From Rosettibacter primus (lineage in GTDB: Bacteria; Bacteroidota; Ignavibacteria; Ignavibacteriales; Melioribacteraceae), in the NCBI RefSeq assembly GCF_036860675.1, contig NZ_JAYKGK010000013.1, positions 1 to 64,000 of the forward strand: DNA of 64,000 bases, read 5' to 3'. The notes beneath the pieces are model-generated. The model was not told where the DNA came from. It did no database searches and saw only the letters and a program-made list of their open reading frames with translations. Each line of letters begins with the position of its first letter. Positions within the stretch are counted from its first letter, which is position 1. A program made the translations under genes and the position numbers. Positions 1-8,186 of the stretch are shown here, piece by piece.

Positions 1-22
1 AATAATTATCGGCAAAGCTTTT

Positions 23-74
23 CAGTGTTGCATTGTAGTTCTGGGCAGCGCTTTAGTTGCAGCGCCGTTATGCG
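23..74 (+). repeat. Integron attC-like 3' end, copy 1
   Basis: This 52-bp segment ends in GCCGTTATGCG and aligns without gaps to 1081-1132, with about 37 of 52 bases identical. The GTT at 67-69 is followed by ATGCG, and its reverse complement CGCATAAC occurs at 942-949. That is the relation expected between the R' core at the start of an integron cassette and the R'' core of the same cassette's own attC. It would be the end of the attC of a preceding cassette, most of which lies left of the window. The assignment rests on pattern only; no integrase is visible. Confidence 0.45.
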
Positions 75-1125
75 TATGAGATATTACATATTTATTATAG
101 ATAACAAAGAGGTTACACAATGTCAGTAAACATTCAAAAAGTATTAGACTCTATTGTGAAAGTACTAGATAGAATTATCAATATGTTGGATATAACTCTC
201 AATGCTTTTTATAAATTCTTAGACTATCTAATTAAAACATTCGAGGAAGTTGCAAAAAAGATATTGAACTTGCTTACTAATCTGCTCAGAGTAGTTTTTT
301 ACCTACTTCCTTTTATTTTAATGATTTTCATCGGTTCCACTAAGCATTGGCTTTGGATGTCAATTACTGGTTGGGCTGTAATAATATTTGTTCTTATTCT
401 TTTCTTTAGAGATTTTATTGCTGAAATAAAAAAAGATAGTATAGGTATTAATCAAAGTTTACCTACTCAATCCAAACGAGCTTTTGTAGTAATATTTATA
501 CTTAACATATTGATGCTTTCTTATACTTTAATTTACTATTTCGTTGGCATCAGTCCAGAAAAATATATTTCATAATTATTTACTGAAGCTCCAGCAAATG
601 AAAAAGCCAATGAAATTCGAGAAAGAGAATATTTGAATGTTCTCACTTCTAAAAGTAATACTGACAGCGCTACTATTATTTCTACAATTACAAAATTGGG
701 GTTGTTAAAATCAAGCAAGGCATCTTCTTTGTTAATTGAGAAATTGAATGGATATATAGCTAAAAATCTTACTGAAAATGAATCAAAGGTAGTTAGTACA
801 ATCATAGATGCACTTGAGAATATTGGTGGAGAGAATGCTTGTAATTCATTAGTCCGATTTGAAGTCAATTGTAACAATAAAGATTTAGCTCTTAAAGCAA
901 GAAAAGCGGCAAATAAAATCTGCCGTTAAAATATGAAAATACGCATAACCCGTTTTACAAGCCTATCACTTTCAACTGGTTGGCATTTGTGCAAATAAAA
1001 AGTTTCATTGTAAAAGTTAATTACGCTTTGAAGTAGGTTGTAATAAAAAAGTTTTTATAAAATCATTGGCGTTGTCTATTCAAAGTTGCATTGCTGTTAT
1101 GGGCGGCGGCTTAAAAACAACGCCG
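68..1125 (+). mobile_element. Putative integron gene cassette
   Basis: The segment between the two attC-like ends has cassette architecture. It starts at the TT of a GTT core (67-69). It carries one gene on the plus strand 50 bp in. The gene is followed by an R''-like CGCATAAC (942-949), the exact reverse complement of the first core GTTATGCG. It ends at a second GTT core (1125-1127). In known integrons, R'' of a cassette pairs with the first bases of that same cassette, and this is what is seen. The 191-bp attC would be long compared with most. No integrase gene or further complete cassette is in the window. Confidence 0.45.
120..929 (+). pseudogene. Cassette-borne membrane protein gene interrupted by an in-frame stop
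   Basis: The first part (120-575, 151 aa) has a good AGAGG ribosome site. It predicts an amphipathic N-terminal helical region and three hydrophobic segments at about residues 60-78, 83-104 and 122-145. A TAA at 573-575 ends it. The same frame then stays open for another 117 codons to a stop at 927-929, giving a soluble helical tail that looks like a HEAT-type repeat (residues rich in S, L, A, E, K). Without the stop the product would be about 269 aa. A separate small gene starting at TTG 633 is possible, but the continuous frame favours one gene broken by a single nonsense change, a sequencing error or readthrough. The family is not recognised. It is the only gene of the putative integron cassette. 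Confidence 0.5.
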
Positions 1126-1132
1126 TTGGGCG
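942..1132 (+). repeat. Integron attC-like recombination site
   Basis: The proposed order is R'' CGCATAAC (942-949), a 9-nt spacer, L'' AAGCC (959-963), a long central part, L' GGCTT (1108-1112), a 12-nt spacer, then R' GTTGGGC (1125-1131). L'' and L' are complementary. R'' pairs with the cassette's own first core at 67-74, as expected after excision. The last 52 bp repeat the sequence at 23-74. A folding calculation of the bottom strand would be needed to confirm an attC hairpin. Confidence 0.4.
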
Positions 1133-1221
1133 GTACACGCATCTGTCGATGTCACTTACAAAGAAGAAAATTATGACCAAGCAATCACTAGGCTCAGTTG
1201 TTTAAGTCCTCTCAGTGCTTC

Positions 1222-1372
1222 TCGCAACTAACCTACACGCTCTACCTCAAGGCGCACAATTACCACTTGAACGTCATGTGACCCATGTTCACGACACTCC
1301 ACACGCTCTTTGAGATACAGTGCACGAAACTCGCCGTTGCGGTGGATGAAATCGCAGAACGCATTTGTGCCC
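1222..1372 (+). pseudogene. Dps / ferritin-like fragment (decayed)
   Basis: Translating from about 1237 gives TLYLKAHNYHLNV, a stop at the place where Dps proteins carry TGP, then PMFTTLHTLFEIQCTKLAV and AVDEIAERI. This is the conserved ferroxidase-region helix pair of Dps (DNA protection during starvation, iron-binding ferritin-like) proteins. Only this internal piece is present. It has an in-frame TGA and no start or C-terminus, so it cannot be functional. It is GC-rich compared with the rest of the window and directly abuts the NmrA-like fragment, which suggests that both came from a foreign, higher-GC donor. Confidence 0.55.
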
Positions 1373-1400
1373 GACGGCACATCGAACCACGGAGGTTCCC

Positions 1401-1582
1401 ATGACCATCCTCGTCACCAGTGCGATTGGAGGTGTCGGCAACCGCTTCGTCCCACGCCTGCTCCAACAGGGGGAGACCATTCGCGCCTTCTTCCGCGACC
1501 CGGCCCACGCCAAGTCCATCGACCGGCTCGGCGCCGATCTCGTCGCCAGCGACCTTAGCGACACTGGCTCGCTCGGCAACCC
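1401..1582 (+). pseudogene. NmrA-like NAD(P)-binding protein, N-terminal fragment
   Basis: An ATG preceded by GGAGG (1391-1395) opens a frame beginning MTILVTSAIGGVGNRFVPRL, with a Rossmann glycine motif of the GxxGxxG type. It is followed by RAFFRDPAHAKS and the LGADLVASDLSDTGSL region typical of NmrA / atypical short-chain dehydrogenase proteins. Homology ends after about 60 residues, near 1575-1585, where the sequence changes to AT-rich DNA. The frame runs on to 1622, but its last residues belong to another fragment. Base composition is strongly GC-rich, unlike the host. It is a transferred and truncated remnant. Confidence 0.6.
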
Positions 1583-1585
1583 CTG

Positions 1586-1648
1586 GACAGCATCGTTGAA
1601 GAAAAAGCTGGTTACAAAATAAAATCTGTCGAAAACATCAATCAATAA
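1586..1648 (+). pseudogene. Heavy-metal-associated (HMA) domain tail fragment
   Basis: In the frame of position 1592 the sequence reads IVEEKAGYKIKSVENINQ then TAA. This resembles the last helix and strand of a ferredoxin-like HMA metal-binding domain (pattern I-x-x-A-G-Y-x-V-x-S-V-E). There is no start codon and no CxxC part. The partial merA with its own HMA domain begins about 110 bp downstream, so this may be the end of a small mercury or copper chaperone gene of the same lost island. The piece is short, so the call is tentative. Confidence 0.3.
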
Positions 1649-1654
1649 AACTCT

Positions 1655-1716
1655 GTGGTTCTCTGTGCAATCTCTGTGTTACTCCGTGTAAGTATTTTTG
1701 TTACACAGAGAACCAC
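1655..1716 (+). repeat. 13-bp perfect inverted repeat
   Basis: GTGGTTCTCTGTG (1655-1667) is the exact reverse complement of 1704-1716. A nested GTGTAA / TTACAC pair surrounds the loop. The C-T-C-T-G-T-G words inside recur several times, which gives a palindromic, repeat-like block between the HMA fragment and merA. It has the look of a dispersed intergenic repeat, but no second copy is in the window. Confidence 0.5.
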
Positions 1717-1759
1717 CGAGAAGCCACTAAGAGTCACAAAAAAATAATAAGGAGAAAGT

Positions 1760-2283
1760 ATGGCTTTTGAAACAATAAAATTAGAAATCAGCGGAATGAC
1801 TTGCGAGCATTGCGCAAAGACAATTGAAAAGAGATTATCAGCAATTAAAGGGCAATTTCTAAATCTGTAAGCTTTCCCGATAAAAAAGGTGAGTTTCAGT
1901 TTGATAACGAAAAAATTTCTCCAAAAGAAATAATTGATGCAATCAATTCAACCGGACACTATAAGGTTGTTGGTGAAATAGATGATACCAAATTTGGAAC
2001 AACGAACTTTGATTTAATAATAATCGGCGGCGGCTCGGCTGCTTTTTCTGCAGCTATAAAAGCAAGTGAACTTGAGAAAAAAGTTTTGATGATTAATGAT
2101 GGACTTCCTATTGGCGGTACCTGTGTTAATGTTGGCTGTGTTCCTTCTAAAACATTAATAAGAACAGCAGAACAATTTCACATTGCAAATCATCGGAATT
2201 TTTCTGGTATAATATCAGGTAATAGTAAAATTGATTTCAAGGAAGTTATTCGGCAAAAAACAGAATTAGTAGAATCTCTAAGA
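1760..2283 (+). pseudogene. merA: Mercuric reductase, N-terminal fragment with frameshift
   Basis: An AAGGAG site precedes ATG 1760. The product begins with an HMA domain carrying GMTCEHC. Around 1850-1858 the frame shifts. In the new frame the rest of the HMA domain leads into the FAD-binding Rossmann motif IIIGGGSAAFSAAIKAS and the redox-active disulfide motif GGTCVNVGCVPSK, diagnostic for MerA among pyridine nucleotide-disulfide oxidoreductases. Homology stops near 2283, where the 3' end of a minus-strand propeller gene begins, so the NADPH-binding and dimerisation domains are missing. The fragment is not functional. The domain order (HMA then flavoprotein) is that of ordinary MerA, which reduces Hg(II) to Hg(0) in the cytoplasm. 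Confidence 0.8.
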
Positions 2284-2898
2284 GAGCATAAATATATACA
2301 TTTCCCATTTAGAATCATCATATACAGCAAGTCCACTATTGGTGCCTATCCACTTTCTATTTTCATTATCAACAGCTAATGAAAAAACAAAATCTGATGG
2401 TAAGCTTGAATTAGATTCATTGAATATGATCGGAGTAATACCATCGTATTTTATCATACCTGCTCCGATCTGAAAAATTGGACGTCCAGTTCCAATCCAG
2501 ATATTATTTAATTTATCAAGAGCCCCACAAAGAAAATCTACAGGTATATTGAAATTGTTATGTTCTATAGTTGTTTCATTTAATTTTACTAAACCATTTC
2601 CAGTAGTAATCCATTTGTTATTCAAATTATCAATTATGATTGAATAAACTGTATTAGAAGGGAAATTAGATCTTTGAATATTGTATATCATCCAATTCTT
2701 ACCATCAAATCTTACTAAGCCTGAATCTAAAGTTCCTATCCATCTATTGCCTGTAGAATCAATCGAAAATGCAAATATTGAATTTGATGGTAGGAGAGAA
2801 TTATCACGATTGTAAATTATCCATACTTGATTTTGTGCATTAATAATTTGGGATATAGACAATAATAAAGACAATGTTATAAAAATTTTCTTCCTCAT
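2278..2898 (-). pseudogene. Two-component-regulator-type beta-propeller protein, C-terminally truncated
   Basis: A signal peptide (first about 21 residues, ending NAQ) is followed by repeats of the reg_prop type. These show as WIGT-x(3)-G-L-V-R-F-D-G-K-N-W, WITTGNGLVKLN, WIGTGRP and WIGTNSGLAVYDDSKWEMY, about 40-45 residues apart. Such propellers are common in Bacteroidota/Ignavibacteria as sensor domains of hybrid kinases or as secreted T9SS proteins. Only about 200 residues remain. The reading frame runs into merA-derived DNA and stops, so further blades and any C-terminal domain have been lost. The upstream end appears intact. Confidence 0.6.
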
Positions 2899-3553
2899 AC
2901 CCCCTCCTATTTAAATATTTTTAATAATATTGAGTATCGAAGGCAATCATAAAAATTAATTTCCATAAGTTATCTTATGTATAAATATAATAATCTCTGA
3001 TTGTTATATAAATACTATTTGATAACTCCAGTATAAAATAATCTATGAATTTCATTATATGAAAATTCGTTACGTTGTTAAGAAATTGAATTTCTTTTAT
3101 CATAAAAAAGTTTATATAAAATTTTTTGTGAGTGAAACCTAATATGCAGAAATTTCATTTTGTATTGGGATTACTCTAATAAATTATGATTTTTCAATTT
3201 CCATTTAAAATTGTTAACTGAACCAATGTAGTATTAATCAATTTTATAAAAACATAAATTTACAATCTTAATAAACTTCGACAGATACTTTTTTGAATTA
3301 TCTTTTGTGATAGCTTATTACGATAAAAATAAATTTTTTAAAAAAATATTGATTTGTTTTTCTTGATCAAGTCTTTGGAGATAAGTTTATGTTTTTCACA
3401 GATATGATACGTCAGGAAGGATTTAGTTTGCACTTATCTAATAATAAGCAACAAACTATTTTATTATGCGGTAGTCAAGACAGGAATTATAAAGATAATT
3501 CAGCTAAGCTAGATAAATTGCTAATTTATTTGTGAAATTGATTTTTCAGTTTT
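2899..3553. other. 655-bp AT-rich intergenic region
   Basis: The region between the truncated propeller gene and the end of the first pectin-cluster gene is very AT-rich. It contains no convincing RNA gene or strong hairpin terminator. One 48-codon plus-strand frame with a GGAG site is described separately. It may hold the promoter of the propeller gene and the 3' untranslated end of the GH2 operon, but no element could be fixed. Confidence 0.5.
3389..3535 (+). CDS. Possible 48-aa small ORF
   Basis: An ATG preceded by GGAG with 8-nt spacing opens a 48-codon frame beginning MFFTDMIRQEGFSLHLSNNK. It has no recognisable domain, signal peptide or membrane segment. It is the only plus-strand frame with a reasonable ribosome site in this intergenic stretch. 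It could equally be a remnant or chance. Confidence 0.15.
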   Translation: MFFTDMIRQEGFSLHLSNNKQQTILLCGSQDRNYKDNSAKLDKLLIYL

Positions 3554-5398
3554 TCACTTTAGTATATTTTTGCTGGAAATTTCTTGATAAAAATTTTTTA
3601 ATATATAAAAAGCTTTTTTCTTTATGCCAGAACTTGAAATAAGTCCTTTTCTATTCCAAAAGTTTTGATAAACAGGATGCTGCCTTCTTGGTGAACGGAA
3701 ATCTACAAGTATCCATGGTGTAAATCCTTTAACTTGATTTAATCTTTTAATCATATTAATCTGCATTTTGAAAAAATATTCTTGATATTCTTCTGACCAC
3801 ACAGTCAAACTATCAGCATAAAATCCCTGTAATGCACCAGCTCCTGTTTCACTTATTAAAATTGGTTTATCATATTTAAATTGCCATTTAATATTTGCGA
3901 GTTTTTCTGGTTTACCTTCATACCAACCTATGTATTCGTTAAATGAAACAACATCAAGAAATTCTCCTAATGGGTCATCCATAACATATACATCAGGATT
4001 GTCTTTAAGATTATAAACTTGCAGAGCAGCAGAAATTAATCTTGTATCATCTAATTTCCTTGCTTTATCAGCAAGCGCCTTCATAAATTTTAATCTTTCT
4101 TGAGTTACAGGTGTTTCATTGCCAATTGACCAGATTATAATATTTGCTCTGTTTTTATCTCTCAATATCATTTCAGTTAATTGATTGAGAGCATTATTTA
4201 ATGTTTTTTCATTATTCCATTGAATTGTCCAGTAAACAGGTATTTCTTCCCAAACAAGTAATCCTAATTTTTCTGCAGTTCTTATCATATATTCATTATG
4301 TGGATAATGTGCTAATCGAACATAATTACAATTCAATTCTTTAGCCCAATTTAAAAGCATGAAAGCTTCCCCTTCGCTGTATGCTCTTCCTTGTTTTAAT
4401 GGATTTTCTTCATGAATGCAAATTCCTCTCAAAAAAATTGGTTTCCCATTAAGCAAAATATCATTTCCTTTAACTGCTATTGTACGAAATCCTATCTGGT
4501 CATAGATAGAATCAGTATTCATTACAATTTGAATATCATAAAGAAATGGATTTTCAGGTGACCAAAGAGTTAAATCTTTAACTGGGATTCTAAATTCTGC
4601 ATAACCATTATCATCTGTTGAAATTTTATGTTTGATATTTGTTTTAGAAATTATGACAAAACCACTTTGTTTTTTTTCTTCTCCATTTAATTGAACAAAA
4701 CCCTCTATTAATTGATTATTATCTTTACTTAATTGAATTTTATAATCCTGAATAAAAGTTGAATTAGTTTCTATCAGAAAAACATCTCGTGTAATTCCAC
4801 CATAGTTCCACCAGTCTGTATTTATTGTAGGCACTCCATCAATTCTTCGAACATTATCAACTTTTACAATAACAAAGTTCTCGCCATCATTCAGCAGATT
4901 TGTGACTTCAAAATTAAAAGGAGTAAATCCGCCTATATGCATTCCGAGTTTCTTTCCATTAAGGTAAACATGCGCTTCATAATTAACAGCACCAAAATAA
5001 AGGAAATATCTTTTGTTCTCTTTTTTATTAACTTCAAAAGTTCTTTTGAACCAGATTGTTCCTTCATAAAATTTTAATTCGTTAACCTGTGAATTCCAGT
5101 CGCCAGGAATTGTCATAGACGGTGATAAATCGAAGTCATATTCAATTCGTTCTGATTTATCTTTTTGCTTTTGATTAAGAAAAAATCCACCCGAAGGAAA
5201 TTCTGATTCATCATAAGGTTCCCTTCGATAATTATAATATCCATTTTCATAGGGGTCAACAATATAATTCCATCGTCCATTTAACGAAATTTTATTTCTA
5301 TTCAAAACATTTGTTATGAGATTTAAATTATTATCCTGTGTAAAACTGTTAACATAAAATGTTAATAACAGAATAATTACAAAACTAATTTTTTTCAT
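3554..5398 (-). CDS. GH2 beta-glucuronidase / beta-galacturonidase-like, secreted
   Basis: A 614-aa glycoside hydrolase family 2 protein with a signal peptide (about residues 1-20, ending SFTQ). The order is an N-terminal sugar-binding domain (residues 40-210), an immunoglobulin-like domain (about 215-310) and a TIM barrel (from about 312). The acid/base glutamate lies in WSIGNETP (E428) and the nucleophile in LISETGAG (E517). N-R-K at 582-584 matches the NxK motif that beta-glucuronidases use to bind the substrate carboxylate, and SEEYQ after the nucleophile is also glucuronidase-like. The expected role is removal of non-reducing glucuronic or galacturonic acid from pectic side chains in the periplasm or outside. 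It is the last gene of the pectin cluster, 39 bp after the CBM9-like gene. The exact substrate is inferred. Confidence 0.8.
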   Translation of the reverse strand: MKKISFVIILLLTFYVNSFTQDNNLNLITNVLNRNKISLNGRWNYIVDPYENGYYNYRREPYDESEFPSGGFFLNQKQKDKSERIEYDFDLSPSMTIPGDWNSQVNELKFYEGTIWFKRTFEVNKKENKRYFLYFGAVNYEAHVYLNGKKLGMHIGGFTPFNFEVTNLLNDGENFVIVKVDNVRRIDGVPTINTDWWNYGGITRDVFLIETNSTFIQDYKIQLSKDNNQLIEGFVQLNGEEKKQSGFVIISKTNIKHKISTDDNGYAEFRIPVKDLTLWSPENPFLYDIQIVMNTDSIYDQIGFRTIAVKGNDILLNGKPIFLRGICIHEENPLKQGRAYSEGEAFMLLNWAKELNCNYVRLAHYPHNEYMIRTAEKLGLLVWEEIPVYWTIQWNNEKTLNNALNQLTEMILRDKNRANIIIWSIGNETPVTQERLKFMKALADKARKLDDTRLISAALQVYNLKDNPDVYVMDDPLGEFLDVVSFNEYIGWYEGKPEKLANIKWQFKYDKPILISETGAGALQGFYADSLTVWSEEYQEYFFKMQINMIKRLNQVKGFTPWILVDFRSPRRQHPVYQNFWNRKGLISSSGIKKKAFYILKNFYQEISSKNILK

Positions 5399-5437
5399 TG
5401 CTTCTCCTTTGATGTTAAGAGAACAAGAAGATTAATA

Positions 5438-6556
5438 TTATTTAAAAGCTACATCCCAAACTTTTGTAAGTGAATCTTTGCCATCAGGACCTTCAACATA
5501 TAGTGTTACATTATAATCTCCACCTTTTTTATATTGATAAACAGGATTCTGCTCATACGAAAAATCTCCATCTCCAAAATTCCATTTCCATATTTTAATA
5601 TTACCTATTGATAAATCTTTAAAAGCTACAATTCTTTTTTCGAAGTCAATAATTTGAAAATTCCAGTTTGCTTTTAATTTAGGAAGAAATTGTGGAAGAA
5701 GCGGCATCAGTTTAAAAAGACACAGATACGAAGCATTTCCATACATTGTATGATGACGCGAAAGATTCCAGAAACCATTATTTTGAGATGAAGAATCATC
5801 ATAATCAATAATTGCCCACGATAAACCTATCAATTTATTTTCCTCTAATTTTGATTCAACTGCTCTTGAAGGTCCATCAGCAGGAGCATAGTCAAAAAGA
5901 GTAATATAAAATTCGAGAGTTAATTTACCGGATTCACCACTTTTTTTGAAATCATAATTATAAGCTGCTAATGAATATGGAAATTCTTTAATCCAAGGTT
6001 GAACTCCCCAAACCATACACCAATCCTTATTTCCTGGAGGTGTAAAGATATGATAATTTTGAGCATGAACTCCATGCATTAACCAGTGTTCGTCTTGAGG
6101 AGATATTCGAGAATCAAGTTTTACTCTATCCTGACCTACAGCTTCTGGAGTCCATACTTTATAATGGACATGGTCTACAAGAGGACCACCTGATAAATCT
6201 CCATCAACCACTACTTCAAAAATATCATTATGGTGGTCTGCTCTGCTAAAACTCCAGTAATCATCATATGCTTCATATAAAAAATATAATCGATTCAAAC
6301 CTTTAACCCATCCAACTTTAATTTTTACATCGAGATTTTTTTTATTTATTGATTGCTGTTTACCCGAATCCTCCCACAATTGTTCAATGCCAATTGTAAA
6401 GGAATCCGGCACAACTTCCCAATCATCAGCTTTGCCATCTATAACAGGAATTTTGTTGAGAGGAAATTGAAATACTGGGAATATTTTATCTTCTCTATCA
6501 TGATATGTAAATGATATTGAAATCAACCATGCAAAAAAGATTAACAATTTTTTCAT
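5438..6556 (-). CDS. Secreted CBM9-like / PKD carbohydrate-binding protein
   Basis: A 372-aa protein with a signal peptide (about residues 1-17). Residues about 30-285 form a CBM9 / DOMON-like beta-sandwich that begins PVIDGKADDWEVVPDSF and includes FEVVVDGDLSGG. Such domains are found in xylan-binding modules and in proteins annotated as sugar-binding. Residues about 295-370 are a PKD domain (IWKWNFGDGDFSYEQNPVYQY). There are no catalytic residues of a known hydrolase. It lies 2 bp from the GH28 gene upstream and 39 bp from the GH2 gene downstream, so it is probably co-transcribed. The likely role is binding a pectic oligosaccharide at the cell surface or in the periplasm. It has no T9SS tail. 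Confidence 0.6.
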   Translation of the reverse strand: MKKLLIFFAWLISISFTYHDREDKIFPVFQFPLNKIPVIDGKADDWEVVPDSFTIGIEQLWEDSGKQQSINKKNLDVKIKVGWVKGLNRLYFLYEAYDDYWSFSRADHHNDIFEVVVDGDLSGGPLVDHVHYKVWTPEAVGQDRVKLDSRISPQDEHWLMHGVHAQNYHIFTPPGNKDWCMVWGVQPWIKEFPYSLAAYNYDFKKSGESGKLTLEFYITLFDYAPADGPSRAVESKLEENKLIGLSWAIIDYDDSSSQNNGFWNLSRHHTMYGNASYLCLFKLMPLLPQFLPKLKANWNFQIIDFEKRIVAFKDLSIGNIKIWKWNFGDGDFSYEQNPVYQYKKGGDYNVTLYVEGPDGKDSLTKVWDVAFK

Positions 6557-6558
6557 AA

Positions 6559-7974
6559 TTATTCCTTTAGAAAAATTATATCCTCATATTTATCTGGATG
6601 TGCAGCTTTGCCGTTAAAATCTTTTATCTTAATATTACTGGACTTTTCTACTTTAATTGCATTACTAAAATATTCTGGCAAGTTATCAATCCATTTAACA
6701 GAAGAATTCATAATTTTAACATCATTAGCATATTTAATGCTTATAGCCGGGTTATCACAATACTCAATTGGTTCATAAACATTTGTTGGACGATTATCAA
6801 AAAGGCCGCCTTTATAATTAGTCCATCTTCCAATTTCTAAAGATACATTTTCAAGTAATACATTTTCAATAATACTTTCTTTTGTTCCATTAATTCTTAT
6901 ACTATTTTCTGATTTACCTTTCACATCTTTCACAATTACATTTGATATTTTCCCAATATTAGTATCGTTATTTCTTGGAATCGCAGTAAAAGAAATTGCT
7001 TCGCCTCGTCCCCACCACGGATTTGAATGATATCTTGAAACAAATTCAATATTCCTAAAGACAATATTACTTACGATTCCATTATCGCGAAGTTGAATAT
7101 TTAATCCTCTGCAGCTTGATTTAATTTTACAATTCTCAAAAATAATATCATTAATATCGGAAGTTGTTTCAGTACCTATTTTTAATCCTGAATCCTGTGT
7201 TTCAAGAATACAATCATGAACATGTATTTTTGATGATGGTCCATAATCTTTTTCCTGTTTTGTAGCTTTAATTACAATTGCATCATCTCCGCATACAATA
7301 TCACAATTTTTGATTTCAACATTTCTGCAATGGTCAGGGTCAATTCCATCACAATTAGGAACATTAAGATAATTTCTAATTTTTATTCCATCTACAACTA
7401 CATCTTCACAACCAAGCATGTGCAATCCCCATTCTGGAGCATTGCTGAAAGAAAAATTTTTGAGATAGAGGTTCTTGCAATTTTTTAAAATAAACATTTT
7501 GGGACGCCAATTTTTGGGAATCCACCATTCATTTTCTTCTTCATAATGCGACATAAATTTTAGTGCTTGCCCTTCTATATTACCATAACCAGATATTGTA
7601 ATTTCTTCGCTTCCATCTGCATAAATTACAGCAGAATTTTTATAATGTATTTGTTCTGTGCTTATCAATAACTCTGCTCCCTGGTCTATAAAAAACTCAA
7701 TTCCACTTTTTAGTTCGAGCGTCCCAATAAGAAATTTGTATCCTTCAGGAATAATTACTTTTGATTGTTTACCATAAGTTGATGCTTTATTTATTGCTTC
7801 TTGAATTGCATGAGTATCTAATGTTTTTCCATCTCCTCGTGCACCATATTTCAAAACATTAAATTCTTTTTTAGGACCAAATTTCGAAATAAAAATATTG
7901 GGAATTAGAGCAGGTGCAAATGCAGTTAAAGCAATAGCACCAGCAGTTTTTTTAATTGCATCCCTTCTGTTCAT
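6559..7974 (-). CDS. GH28 family polygalacturonase / rhamnogalacturonan hydrolase
   Basis: A 471-aa right-handed parallel beta-helix enzyme. The N-terminus MNRRDAIKKT followed by a hydrophobic stretch looks like a Tat-type signal. Residues 38-65 are the pectate-lyase superfamily opening (VLKYGARGDGKTLDTHAIQ). The GH28 active-site aspartates are recognisable: N-C-D-G-I-D at 207-212 (usual NTD) and C-G-D-D at 228-231. The usual GHG is replaced by D-S-G-L-K-I-G (261-267) and RIK by R-G-L-N-I-Q (289-294). The missing histidine and altered arginine/lysine motif place it in a divergent bacterial subgroup. It should hydrolyse galacturonosyl linkages in homogalacturonan or rhamnogalacturonan; which one cannot be told from sequence alone. 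Confidence 0.8.
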   Translation of the reverse strand: MNRRDAIKKTAGAIALTAFAPALIPNIFISKFGPKKEFNVLKYGARGDGKTLDTHAIQEAINKASTYGKQSKVIIPEGYKFLIGTLELKSGIEFFIDQGAELLISTEQIHYKNSAVIYADGSEEITISGYGNIEGQALKFMSHYEEENEWWIPKNWRPKMFILKNCKNLYLKNFSFSNAPEWGLHMLGCEDVVVDGIKIRNYLNVPNCDGIDPDHCRNVEIKNCDIVCGDDAIVIKATKQEKDYGPSSKIHVHDCILETQDSGLKIGTETTSDINDIIFENCKIKSSCRGLNIQLRDNGIVSNIVFRNIEFVSRYHSNPWWGRGEAISFTAIPRNNDTNIGKISNVIVKDVKGKSENSIRINGTKESIIENVLLENVSLEIGRWTNYKGGLFDNRPTNVYEPIEYCDNPAISIKYANDVKIMNSSVKWIDNLPEYFSNAIKVEKSSNIKIKDFNGKAAHPDKYEDIIFLKE

Positions 7975-8186
7975 ATTATCTTCCCTGCATATTAAAAATC
8001 AAAGATAAATTTGATTAAAAAAGATGATTTAATAAAGATTTTTTTGATTGGAATTATCTAAAATGAAAGATATCTCAGAATATAACTCACTTATTACTCA
8101 TTATTAATTGAAATGCATCCCAAAATATTTTTCATGCTAGGCAGGTTGCTAAAATGAAAATTACTTTTTGATAAATACCATTAACA

